Below the pieces are notes generated by a model. The model saw only the letters and a list, made by a program, of their open reading frames with translations. It did not search any database and was not told the origin of the DNA. DNA of 64,000 nucleotides from Bog-473 sp036268485. GTDB taxonomy: Bacteria; Actinomycetota; Acidimicrobiia; Acidimicrobiales; RAAP-2. Of this stretch, positions 7,951 to 15,104 are shown piece after piece. The translations under genes were made by a program, and so were the position numbers. The stretch is from the NCBI GenBank assembly GCA_036268485.1, contig DATAUC010000012.1:111242-175241 (forward strand). Direction: 5' to 3'. Each line of letters starts with the position of its first letter. The first letter of the stretch is position 1.

Positions 7951-9998
7951 CTGCCGCCCGACACCGCTGGCCGCGGCATGGCGTCGGCCACCAGTCGCTC
8001 GTCGTCCGCCATCAGGGCCGAAGCCAGGTTCTTGACCATGTCCACCACTTCGGGGTGCTCTTCGGGATTCCAGCCGTCGAGCAGCTCGGTCAGTCCGCTG
8101 CGCCGGGCCTCGGTGAGACGGGCGATGGCGTCGAGACCCTTGGGTGTCAGCACGAGGTCGCACTCGGTGCCCCGGGTGACCTCTTCAATCATGCCGGCGG
8201 CCAGCAGGCCCTCAATGCCCGGCTCAATGATGGACTGGTCGACCTTGAGCCGCTTGGCCACCTGGTCCACCGTGCTGGCCGGCCGATCGGATAGGCGGTA
8301 GAGCAGCCAGCACGAGCGGGCCGGCAAGTCGACCTCTGCCCGCTGAGCCAAGGTCTCGTACAGCTCCTGGCGATTCTGCCGGTCCGAATACCGCTGGAGC
8401 GCCAACTCGATCTCTTCCAGGGACGACCGGCTGGCTTGCATGCCGACCCCTTCGCCGGTGTCCACCGTCTGCACGGTCTTGCGCAGCTCAATTTCGGGCA
8501 GCAGCCAACTGAGCAGAAAGGCCAGGAAGGCGATGGGCACCGCCATGAGGAACACCGTCTGGATCGTCCCGGTGATGGCGGCCAACACCTTGTCGTAGAC
8601 CTCGGGCGCCAAGCGGGCCAGCGTGTGCAATGCGGTCGGGTCCTGCGTGGTCAGGTTCACGTGCGAGGTGGCACTGCGAGGCAGCGCGGCAATGGTCGGC
8701 GCCAGCTTGTGCACCAACACGTTGGCGTAGACCGCACCGAAGACGGCAGTGCCGAAGCAGCCCCCGAGCTGACGGAAGAAGGTGGCGTTGCTGGTGGCCA
8801 CGCCCAGGTCCTTGTACGACACCGCGTTCTGCACCGCCACCACGAGCACCTGCATGATGAGGCCCAGACCGACGCCGAAGACGGCCATGTAGGCCGCCAT
8901 CACCCATGCCCCGGTGTGCTCGCCGATCAACGACATCAGGTAGGCGCCCAGTGTCATGAGCGCCGTGCCGACAATCGGGAAGATCTTGTAGCGACCCCAG
9001 CGGGTGACCAGGCGGCCCGAGACAACCGAGGCCAGCAACATGCCCCCCATGAGGGGCAGGATGCGCAGGCCCGACGCGGTCGGGCTCACGCCCTTGACGT
9101 TCTGCAGGAAGAGCGGCAGGAAGGTCAGCGCACCGAACATGGCGAAGCCCATGACGAACCCGATCGAGCTGGCCGACGAGAACACGCGGATCCGGAAGAG
9201 CCCGAGCGGGATGACCGGCTCCTTGGCCCGGTGCTCCGCCGCCAGGAACAAGAGCGTCAACACCACGCCGGCCACGGCCAGCCCGATGCTCTGCGTCGAA
9301 GCCCAGCTCCACGAGATACCACCGAGACTGGCGAAGAGAATGAGCGCGGTGGCTGCGGTCGACAAGAAGAATGTGCCGGCGTAGTCGATGGCATGGTGCA
9401 CCCGCCGCATGGCATTGGGCAGCACGGCACCGGTCACGAAGAGGGCCACCGCTCCCAACGGCAGGTTGATGTAGAAGACCCAACGCCACGACAGGTAGGT
9501 GACGCACAACCCGCCCAGGAGCGGCCCGATCACCGTGGCGAAAGCGAACATGGCACCGAACAGACCCATGTACCGGCCCCGTTCGCGTGGGGACACCACA
9601 TCGCCGATGATGCCCTGGGCCCCGACCATCAGTCCGCCGCCGCCCAATCCCTGCACGGCCCGGAAGGCGATCAACTCGGTCATGGTGTGGCTGAAGCCGG
9701 CCAGGGCGGAACCCACGAGGAAGATGACGATGGCCGACTGGAAGAAGATCTTGCGCCCGAACTGGTCCCCCAACTTCCCCCACAGCGGGGTCGAAACGGT
9801 GGACGTCAACAGGTAGGCGGTGACCACCCAGGCCAGGTGCGAGCCACCGTGCAGGTCCCCCACGATGGTCGGCAATGCGGTCGACACGATGGTCTGGTCC
9901 AGGGCCGCCAGCAACATGCCGGTCAGCAGGGCGCCCAGAATGAACCACAGTCGACGCTTGGTGATCTGCTCCATGACGGGTGCCGCATCAACGGTCAT
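7947..9998 (-). CDS. DHA2-type MFS multidrug exporter fused to a C-terminal MarR-like winged helix
   Basis: A 683-residue protein. Residues 1-510 or so form a 14-segment drug:H+ antiporter of the EmrB/QacA type, with motif C-like and loop motifs LDQTIVSTALPTI, LWGKLGDQFGRK and FYINLPLGA. The remaining 150 residues are soluble: LPARSCWLLYRLSD, STVDQVAKRLKVDQ, LAAGMIEEV and VLTPKGLDAIARL form a MarR-like winged helix. The ATG at 9998 has a GGAGG ribosome site. The transporter should export hydrophobic drugs; the appended domain may sense a ligand or bind DNA (inference). It converges with the kinase gene, sharing the stop region. Confidence 0.88.
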   Translation of the reverse strand: MTVDAAPVMEQITKRRLWFILGALLTGMLLAALDQTIVSTALPTIVGDLHGGSHLAWVVTAYLLTSTVSTPLWGKLGDQFGRKIFFQSAIVIFLVGSALAGFSHTMTELIAFRAVQGLGGGGLMVGAQGIIGDVVSPRERGRYMGLFGAMFAFATVIGPLLGGLCVTYLSWRWVFYINLPLGAVALFVTGAVLPNAMRRVHHAIDYAGTFFLSTAATALILFASLGGISWSWASTQSIGLAVAGVVLTLLFLAAEHRAKEPVIPLGLFRIRVFSSASSIGFVMGFAMFGALTFLPLFLQNVKGVSPTASGLRILPLMGGMLLASVVSGRLVTRWGRYKIFPIVGTALMTLGAYLMSLIGEHTGAWVMAAYMAVFGVGLGLIMQVLVVAVQNAVSYKDLGVATSNATFFRQLGGCFGTAVFGAVYANVLVHKLAPTIAALPRSATSHVNLTTQDPTALHTLARLAPEVYDKVLAAITGTIQTVFLMAVPIAFLAFLLSWLLPEIELRKTVQTVDTGEGVGMQASRSSLEEIELALQRYSDRQNRQELYETLAQRAEVDLPARSCWLLYRLSDRPASTVDQVAKRLKVDQSIIEPGIEGLLAAGMIEEVTRGTECDLVLTPKGLDAIARLTEARRSGLTELLDGWNPEEHPEVVDMVKNLASALMADDERLVADAMPRPAVSGGS

Positions 9999-10067
9999 GG
10001 CGTCCTCCCCACCTCGAGCGCCGGGCGCTTCTCCATATTCCTCATTCGTTCGCCATCTTGTCAGGCT

Positions 10068-10084
10068 CCCCGCCCAGGGCGGGG
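10068..10084. repeat. 17-bp perfect GC-rich palindrome between MFS and nitronate monooxygenase genes
   Basis: Eight-base arms CCCCGCCC and GGGCGGGG surround a single A (10076). It lies in the 200-base divergent intergenic region, 70 bases from the MFS start and 115 from the monooxygenase start. It could be a repressor site or a hairpin in either leader. Confidence 0.6.
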
Positions 10085-10198
10085 CCGAATCCCCTCGGCC
10101 GCACCTCGGCGCGGCGGCACCGGTCCTCAACTCCCCTCTCGGGTTCGGCTCGCGCTACGGTCCCGGCGGCGAATCCACGCAGAGAGAGGGCTGATCCC

Positions 10199-11164
10199 AT
10201 GCGCACACGACTGACCGAGCTGCTCGGCATTGAGCACCCCGTGATGCTGGCCGGTATGGGCGGCGTCTCCTACTCCGAGCTGGTGACCGCCGTCTCCGAA
10301 GCCGGTGGGTTCGGCTGCCTGGGCGCCTCCACCATGGGGAACGAGAAGATGGAGGAGGAGATCTCCGCCGTCCGCCAGGCCACCGACAAGCCCTTCGGCG
10401 TCGACCTGCTGACCGCCATGCCGGGGGGCATGAGCGAGCAGGTGCAGATGATCATCGAGGGTGGCGCCACCGCCTTCGTGGCCGGACTGGGCGTACCGAC
10501 CGAGGTCGTCGACCAGTGTCACCGCAACAACGTCATCGTGGTCAGCATGTGCGGCAAGGTCGACCACGCCAGGCGGGCCGTCGAAGCCGGGTGCGACCTT
10601 GTGGTGGCGCAAGGCACCGAAGCCGGCGGCCATACCGGGCAGGTGGCATCGTTACCGCTCATCCCCCAGATCGTCGATGCCGTGGGCGACCGCGTCCCGG
10701 TCGTCGCCGCCGGTGGCATCTTCGATGGCCGCGGCCTGGCGGCCGCGCTGGCGCTGGGTGCCGATGGCATATGGGTCGGCACACGTTTCATCGCCACCCC
10801 CGAAGCCCGCGGGGTGCTCGGCTACAAAGAGAAGCTGATCTCGAGCCACGAAGACGAGACCACCATCAGCCGGGCCTATTCCGGCAAGACCATGCGGGTG
10901 GTGCGCAACCAGTTGACCGACCACTACGCAGAGCATCCCGAGGAGCTCAAGAAGTTCCCCGAGCAGCTCGGCGTGGCCTACAGCTCAGGGGTCATGCACC
11001 TGGGTGGTGACTCCTATACCGACGGGGTCGACCTGGACAAGGAGTGCTACCCCGCCGGTCAAGGCGTGGGGGCCATTCACGAGATCGTGCCCGCGGCCGA
11101 ACTGGTGCGGCGTTTCGTCGCCGAGGCCGAAGCCGCCTTGGACCGCTTGCCCAGTTTGCGCTGA
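10199..11164 (+). CDS. nitronate monooxygenase family flavoprotein
   Basis: A 321-residue FMN-dependent TIM-barrel protein of the NMO/2-nitropropane dioxygenase family, which oxidises alkyl nitronates or acts as a related enoyl-reductase-like enzyme. It shows MLAGMGGVSYSELV at the N-terminus, QGTEAGGHTG (FMN phosphate and active-site region), PVVAAGGIFDGRGL, and ADGIWVGTRFIAT. The ATG at 10199 follows an AGAGAGGG ribosome site. A TACGGT at 10156-10161 is a possible -10. Physiological substrate unknown; detoxification of nitro compounds is typical. Confidence 0.88.
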   Translation: MRTRLTELLGIEHPVMLAGMGGVSYSELVTAVSEAGGFGCLGASTMGNEKMEEEISAVRQATDKPFGVDLLTAMPGGMSEQVQMIIEGGATAFVAGLGVPTEVVDQCHRNNVIVVSMCGKVDHARRAVEAGCDLVVAQGTEAGGHTGQVASLPLIPQIVDAVGDRVPVVAAGGIFDGRGLAAALALGADGIWVGTRFIATPEARGVLGYKEKLISSHEDETTISRAYSGKTMRVVRNQLTDHYAEHPEELKKFPEQLGVAYSSGVMHLGGDSYTDGVDLDKECYPAGQGVGAIHEIVPAAELVRRFVAEAEAALDRLPSLR

Positions 11165-11174
11165 TTCCGCCGCG

Positions 11175-11426
11175 TCAGCCCGCGGCTCCCTCGTTCGACG
11201 CTGGGGTGAACACCCGCTCCTCGCTGGCCGGATAGGCCTCGAGCAGCGCGGCTGGACGAACCGGACGAGGGACGAAGTTCCCGCCGCAGTTGGGACAGAC
11301 ACCGAGCAGCGCGGTGTCCACGCAGATGGCACAAAACGTGCACTCAAAGCTGCAGATGCGAGCATCCGCCGCATGGGGCGGCAGGTCGCGATCGCAGCGC
11401 TCACAACCCGGCTTGAGCAGCAGCAT
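11175..11426 (-). CDS. DUF1272 zinc-ribbon-like protein
   Basis: An 83-residue protein rich in paired cysteines: CERCDRDLPP, ICSFECTFCAICV and CPNCGGNFV. This Cys order defines DUF1272, a small presumed zinc-binding family of unknown function. The ATG at 11426 has an AAGGGGAG ribosome site. It converges with the nitronate monooxygenase gene, 10 bases apart, and is divergent from the ferredoxin operon. Confidence 0.85.
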   Translation of the reverse strand: MLLLKPGCERCDRDLPPHAADARICSFECTFCAICVDTALLGVCPNCGGNFVPRPVRPAALLEAYPASEERVFTPASNEGAAG

Positions 11427-11561
11427 CGGTGTACTCCCCTTTCACTCGCCCGCCGGGTCATGTTGCCCACGGACCACGGCCGGCCACGGTTCGACCCAAG
11501 TATGGGCATCAACTCCCAGAGTGTGCCCAGGACTCGATGGTCAAATATGTTCCGATCCGTC

Positions 11562-11590
11562 TTGACACACTAACGATATATCGTTACTGT
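11562..11590 (+). promoter_or_regulatory. promoter with a palindromic operator in its spacer (ferredoxin-padR-ABC operon)
   Basis: TTGACA (11562-11567), a 17-base spacer and TACTGT (11585-11590). A perfect 16-bp palindrome, TAACGATATATCGTTA, fills 11571-11586, so a bound dimer would block polymerase. The PadR-type regulator encoded two genes downstream is the obvious candidate ligand (inference). Confidence 0.75.
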
Positions 11591-11632
11591 TACTTTCAAT
11601 GGACAGGGAGCACCAGCTAAAGGAGGGTCGAT

Positions 11633-12034
11633 ATGGCCACACCCAATGAGGCCACTGACGCCTTCGACAATGAGCCCGTTCCCCCCGACGCGAAACGCCG
11701 GACCAATCCGGCCAAAGTTCGCAAGGCTCGGGCCAACCCGAATCGTCCCGGCGAAAAATGCCGGGCCGAGCCCGGACGCTTCATTCCGGTAGTCGATCTG
11801 GGCCGCTGCGAAGCCAAGGGCGACTGCACCGAGGTATGCCCCTATGACGTGTTCTCGGTCATGCGGATCACCGATGAGGACTTCGGCTCACTCGGCATGA
11901 TCGGCAAGCTTCGCAGCGTCGCCCACGGGCGCCAGACCGCCTACGCCGTGCGGGCCGATGCGTGCCACGCCTGCGGTCTCTGCGTGGTCGCCTGTCCAGA
12001 GAAGGCCATCACCCTGGTGGCCGCCGCTCATTGA
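11633..12034 (+). CDS. two-cluster ferredoxin with basic N-terminal extension
   Basis: A 133-residue protein: a basic, disordered N-terminus (about 45 residues) then two cluster motifs. The first, CEAKGDCTEVCPYDVF, has Lys where the second Cys of a classic motif would be, suggesting a [3Fe-4S] or unusual cluster. The second, CHACGLCVVACPEKAI, is complete for [4Fe-4S]. It would carry electrons for an unidentified partner. The ATG at 11633 has an AAGGAGGG ribosome site. It is the first gene of an operon with a PadR-type regulator and an ABC exporter. Confidence 0.85.
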   Translation: MATPNEATDAFDNEPVPPDAKRRTNPAKVRKARANPNRPGEKCRAEPGRFIPVVDLGRCEAKGDCTEVCPYDVFSVMRITDEDFGSLGMIGKLRSVAHGRQTAYAVRADACHACGLCVVACPEKAITLVAAAH

Positions 12035-12088
12035 GCACAGGGTCACCATCACATTTTCAACTCAAAACACTCACAAAGGAGTCTCACC

Positions 12089-12670
12089 ATGGGACACGAA
12101 CGACACCACGAACACGATCACGAACACGAAGGACCACGAGGCGGCCACGGCCCCCGGGACCGCCACGCCGACCACTGGGGCGATGGCGGCGGCCGCGGAC
12201 GTTGGGGCGGCGAGCGGGGCGGCTGGGGCGGCGGCCGGCGCATGCGCCGCGGCGACATCCGCCGGGCCATCCTCTCGGCACTCAAAGAACATCCGGCCCA
12301 CGGCTATGAAGTCATGCGGCGGCTGGAAGACATGAGCGGCGGGCTCTGGCGGCCGAGTCCGGGATCCGTGTACCCCCACCTGCAGATGCTCGAAGACGAG
12401 GGTCTGGTGCACGCCGACGAGAAGGAAGGCACCCGTACCTTCAACTTGACCGACAAGGGTGTGGCCGAAGCAGGAGCCGACACCGATCTGCCCTGGCAGG
12501 CCGGCGGCGAGAGCGACGATCAGATCCGCTCCCTTCGGGTGGCGGTCACGCAGTTGATGAACGCCGCCAAGCAACTTTCTGGCGCCGGCGAGAACGCGCA
12601 GGTCGAACGAGGTATTGAGGTCATCAAGAAGGCTCGCAAGGAGCTCTACCAAATTCTCGCCGAGGACTGA
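12089..12670 (+). CDS. PadR-family transcriptional regulator with His-rich N-terminus
   Basis: A 193-residue protein. Residues 1-20 are strikingly His/Glu/Asp-rich (MGHERHHEHDHEHEG), residues 20-52 are Gly/Arg/Trp-rich, and residues 53-130 form a PadR winged helix (DIRRAILSALKEHPAHGYEVM, then GSVYPHLQMLEDEGLV). The C-terminal part is a helical dimerisation region. The ATG at 12089 follows AAAGGAG. PadR proteins are usually autorepressors of their own exporter operons, and the palindrome at 11571-11586 suits that. The His tail could bind a transition metal (inference). Confidence 0.88.
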   Translation: MGHERHHEHDHEHEGPRGGHGPRDRHADHWGDGGGRGRWGGERGGWGGGRRMRRGDIRRAILSALKEHPAHGYEVMRRLEDMSGGLWRPSPGSVYPHLQMLEDEGLVHADEKEGTRTFNLTDKGVAEAGADTDLPWQAGGESDDQIRSLRVAVTQLMNAAKQLSGAGENAQVERGIEVIKKARKELYQILAED

Positions 12671-12676
12671 GGAACG

Positions 12677-13702
12677 TTGGACGGTACTGTGCACCAAAGC
12701 ACCATGACGACCACCACTCCTGCAATCGACGATGCCAGCGCCGGCGGTCTTGACCACCCGGCCATCATTGAGACGGTGGGTCTGACCAAGACCTACCCGG
12801 GAACCGATTTCCGGGCGGTCGACGGGCTGAACCTGCGGGTGCAAGCAGGCGAAGTCTTCGGGCTTCTCGGACCCAACGGTGCCGGCAAGACCACCACGAT
12901 CGGCGTGCTGACCACCCGCGTGATCCCCACCGACGGCCAGGCGTTCGTCGGGGGGATCGACGTGGTCACGCATCCGACCCTGGCCAAGCAACTCATCGGG
13001 GTGGTCTCCCAGCAGAACACGCTGGACCGCCAGCTGACCCCGTGGGAGAACCTGTACTTCCACGGGCGGCTTTTCGGTATGGGCACCAAGGAGTCCAAGC
13101 AGATGGCCGACTATCTGCTGGAGCGGTTTCAGCTCACTCGATTCGCCTCCGCCTCGGTGTATGCCCTCTCCGGTGGCATGGCCCAGCGATTGATGGTGGC
13201 CCGGGCCATCTTCCATCGCCCGGCCGTCCTTTTCCTGGACGAACCAACCGCCGGACTCGACCCACAGGGTCGGCTGGCTCTCTGGGATCTGTTGCGCGGG
13301 CTGAACGCCGAGGGGCAGACCATCATGCTCACCACGCACTACACGGAAGAAGCCGATCAGCTCTGCAACCGGTTGGCCATCATGGACCACGGCAAGATCT
13401 TGGCTCTCGACACACCCTCCGCTCTCAAGCGCAGCGTCGGGGCCGACACCATCGTCACCGTCAAGGCCGACGGCGATTCCGAAGCGTTGGCTACCGCCTT
13501 CACCAAGCTGATTGAGGGCGTCACTCGGACCCTCTCGGTTGATGGCGGCGTCGAGTTGCACGTGCAAGGTGCGGATCGCCTGGTCCCGCGCGTCGTGGCC
13601 GCAGCCGAAACGGCCGGCTTCTCGCTGGCCGATCTCTCGGTGACCGAGCCAACGCTGGAGACGGTCTTCATCGGATTGACCGGAAAGGATCTGCGCGACT
13701 GA
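12677..13702 (+). CDS. ABC exporter ATP-binding subunit (DrrA-like)
   Basis: A 341-residue ATPase: Walker A LGPNGAGKTTT, signature LSGGMAQRLMVARA, Walker B VLFLDEPTAGLDP, and switch His in TTHYTEEADQL. The C-terminal extension of about 100 residues matches DrrA-type drug/lipid exporters. The start is uncertain: TTG 12677 directly behind GAGGA, GTG 12689 or ATG 12704 are all in frame. It follows the regulator by 6 bases and overlaps the permease gene by one base. Confidence 0.9.
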   Translation: MDGTVHQSTMTTTTPAIDDASAGGLDHPAIIETVGLTKTYPGTDFRAVDGLNLRVQAGEVFGLLGPNGAGKTTTIGVLTTRVIPTDGQAFVGGIDVVTHPTLAKQLIGVVSQQNTLDRQLTPWENLYFHGRLFGMGTKESKQMADYLLERFQLTRFASASVYALSGGMAQRLMVARAIFHRPAVLFLDEPTAGLDPQGRLALWDLLRGLNAEGQTIMLTTHYTEEADQLCNRLAIMDHGKILALDTPSALKRSVGADTIVTVKADGDSEALATAFTKLIEGVTRTLSVDGGVELHVQGADRLVPRVVAAAETAGFSLADLSVTEPTLETVFIGLTGKDLRD

Positions 13703-14613
13703 TGTCAGCCACTACGTCTGAACCACTCGCCGCCGTGGCCTCCGGCGGTCCCAGCTTGGGGCGGGTCAACCTCACACCCACCCGTACCGCCAGCGCCGCC
13801 AGCTGGATCGCCCTGCGGGCGCTCATCCAGCGCGACCTGGTGGTGTTGCGTAAGCACCTGATCGAGTTCACTGTGCGCACGCTGGTGCAGCCGTTTCTCC
13901 TGTGCTTCGTCTTCCTGTTCGTGTTCCCGAAGATCGGTCAGGGCATCGGCGGCTCGAGCGGTGTGCCGGGAGCCGAGTCCGCCTTTGCCACCGTGCTGGT
14001 CCCCGCCGTCGTGGGCTTGTCGGTCATGTTCCAAGGCATCCAAGCCGTGGCCATGCAATTGGCCCAGGAGTTCGGCTTCACCCGTGAAATCGAAGACCGG
14101 GTCCAGGCACCGTGCCCCATTTGGCTGGTCGCATTTTCCAAGGTGCTCTCGGGCGGCGCCCAAGGCATCATCTCGGCCATTTTGGTGCTGCCCATTGCCT
14201 CGGTCGTCCACGCCTCCGGCGTAGAGGCCCACCTCAACCTGCACTGGCTCTACATCCTGACCCTGGTGCCGTTGTCATGTCTGGCCATGACGTCGCTCGG
14301 TCTCCTACTCGGAACCAGCTTCGAGCCTCGCAACATCGGGCTCATGTTCGGTTTCATTGTGCTGCCCATCACCTTTTTGGGTGGGACCTACTACCAATGG
14401 ACCCGCCTGGCCCCGGTGAAGCTCGGCGGCTTTCACTGGCTGCAGACCGTTGTGCTCATCAATCCGCTCGTCTATGTCAACGAAGGCATGCGGGCGGCCT
14501 TCACCAATGCCTCGCATATGCACCTCTATGTGGTCTATCCCGTGCTGATCGGTTTCTCCGTGGTGTTCCTCTCGCTCGGGCTCCGAAACTTCAGAGGCAA
14601 AGTCCTGGCCTGA
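13702..14613 (+). CDS. ABC-2 type exporter permease (DrrB-like)
   Basis: A 303-residue membrane protein with an amphipathic N-terminal segment (LIQRDLVVLRKHL) and about six transmembrane helices, ending FSVVFLSLGLRNFRGKVLA as in ABC-2 permeases. It pairs with the upstream ATPase, overlapping it by one base (TGATG), to form an exporter for drugs, lipids or pigments. It closes the ferredoxin/PadR operon. Confidence 0.88.
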   Translation: MSATTSEPLAAVASGGPSLGRVNLTPTRTASAASWIALRALIQRDLVVLRKHLIEFTVRTLVQPFLLCFVFLFVFPKIGQGIGGSSGVPGAESAFATVLVPAVVGLSVMFQGIQAVAMQLAQEFGFTREIEDRVQAPCPIWLVAFSKVLSGGAQGIISAILVLPIASVVHASGVEAHLNLHWLYILTLVPLSCLAMTSLGLLLGTSFEPRNIGLMFGFIVLPITFLGGTYYQWTRLAPVKLGGFHWLQTVVLINPLVYVNEGMRAAFTNASHMHLYVVYPVLIGFSVVFLSLGLRNFRGKVLA

Positions 14614-14623
14614 CGCTGACCGC

Positions 14624-14644
14624 GTGAGTGCTTAGAGCACTCGC
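14624..14644. terminator. putative bidirectional hairpin
   Basis: GTGAGTGC and GCACTCGC pair over 8 bp (one G-T pair) with a TTAGA loop, between the convergent ABC permease stop and the end of the frameshifted gene. No U-run follows, as is common in high-GC actinobacteria. Confidence 0.45.
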
Positions 14645-15104
14645 AACCTGTCGGTGGCGACTCGTTCCTGCCGGGTGAAAGCTCGGAGTGCATCGCGATC
14701 ACCGAGCTGAGCGCGGGCTAGTTGTAGGCAGAGGCCGAGACATACCGCCAGCGCACCGGCAGGTGGCTCAGCTATCGATAGATCGGGGACGCTGGCCACA
14801 AGATCGTCCCCGTGCACGATGAGTCGAGCACCCGGGTCTGCAGATACTCGCGGACGGCCACCGTGCCCCCGGGAATGCGCACCACGTCAACATCCCGGTC
14901 GGCCGTCGTCTGAGCCAAACCCGAGGCCAGTTCACCCCGGGCACCGTGACAGGTGTCCGCCAGCGAGGAGACACCCTGGGCTGCCATGAACTCGGCGGCG
15001 GCCCGGAGCTGTACCGCGTCCGATTCGAGAATGGCCGTCAACCAATCGAGGGCCGAAAGGTGCGTCTCGATATCAGCAGGGTCCAGCAGCGCGGTCCCTG
15101 CCAT
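14632..15104 (-). pseudogene. maleylpyruvate isomerase/DinB-like mycothiol-family protein, frameshifted
   Basis: From ATG 15104 the frame reads MAGTALLDPADIE and runs to AVREYLQTRVLD, then goes out of register and stops about 13 codons later. The continuation is in the next frame: IVHGDDLVASVPDL, then a C-terminus ending RAFTRQERVATDRLRVL (stop 14632). That order (TRV..L-VHGDDLA... ALxRRER..LRVL) is the C-terminal half of TIGR03083-type proteins. One base appears missing at about 14820-14823 (GACTCATCG where GACCTCATCG restores the frame). The usual N-terminal His-bearing helices are also short or absent. Its start overlaps the GT39 stop (TGATG). Confidence 0.7.

Noticed and set aside
8436..10214. 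592-codon open frame on the plus strand opposite the MFS exporter
   Set aside because: It mirrors the MFS gene, is Gln/His/Arg-rich without domains, and arises from GC-rich codon bias; the MFS frame has all expected motifs.
12071..13567. 498-codon minus-strand frame opposite the PadR and ABC ATPase genes
   Set aside because: The plus-strand genes carry diagnostic motifs; this frame has none.
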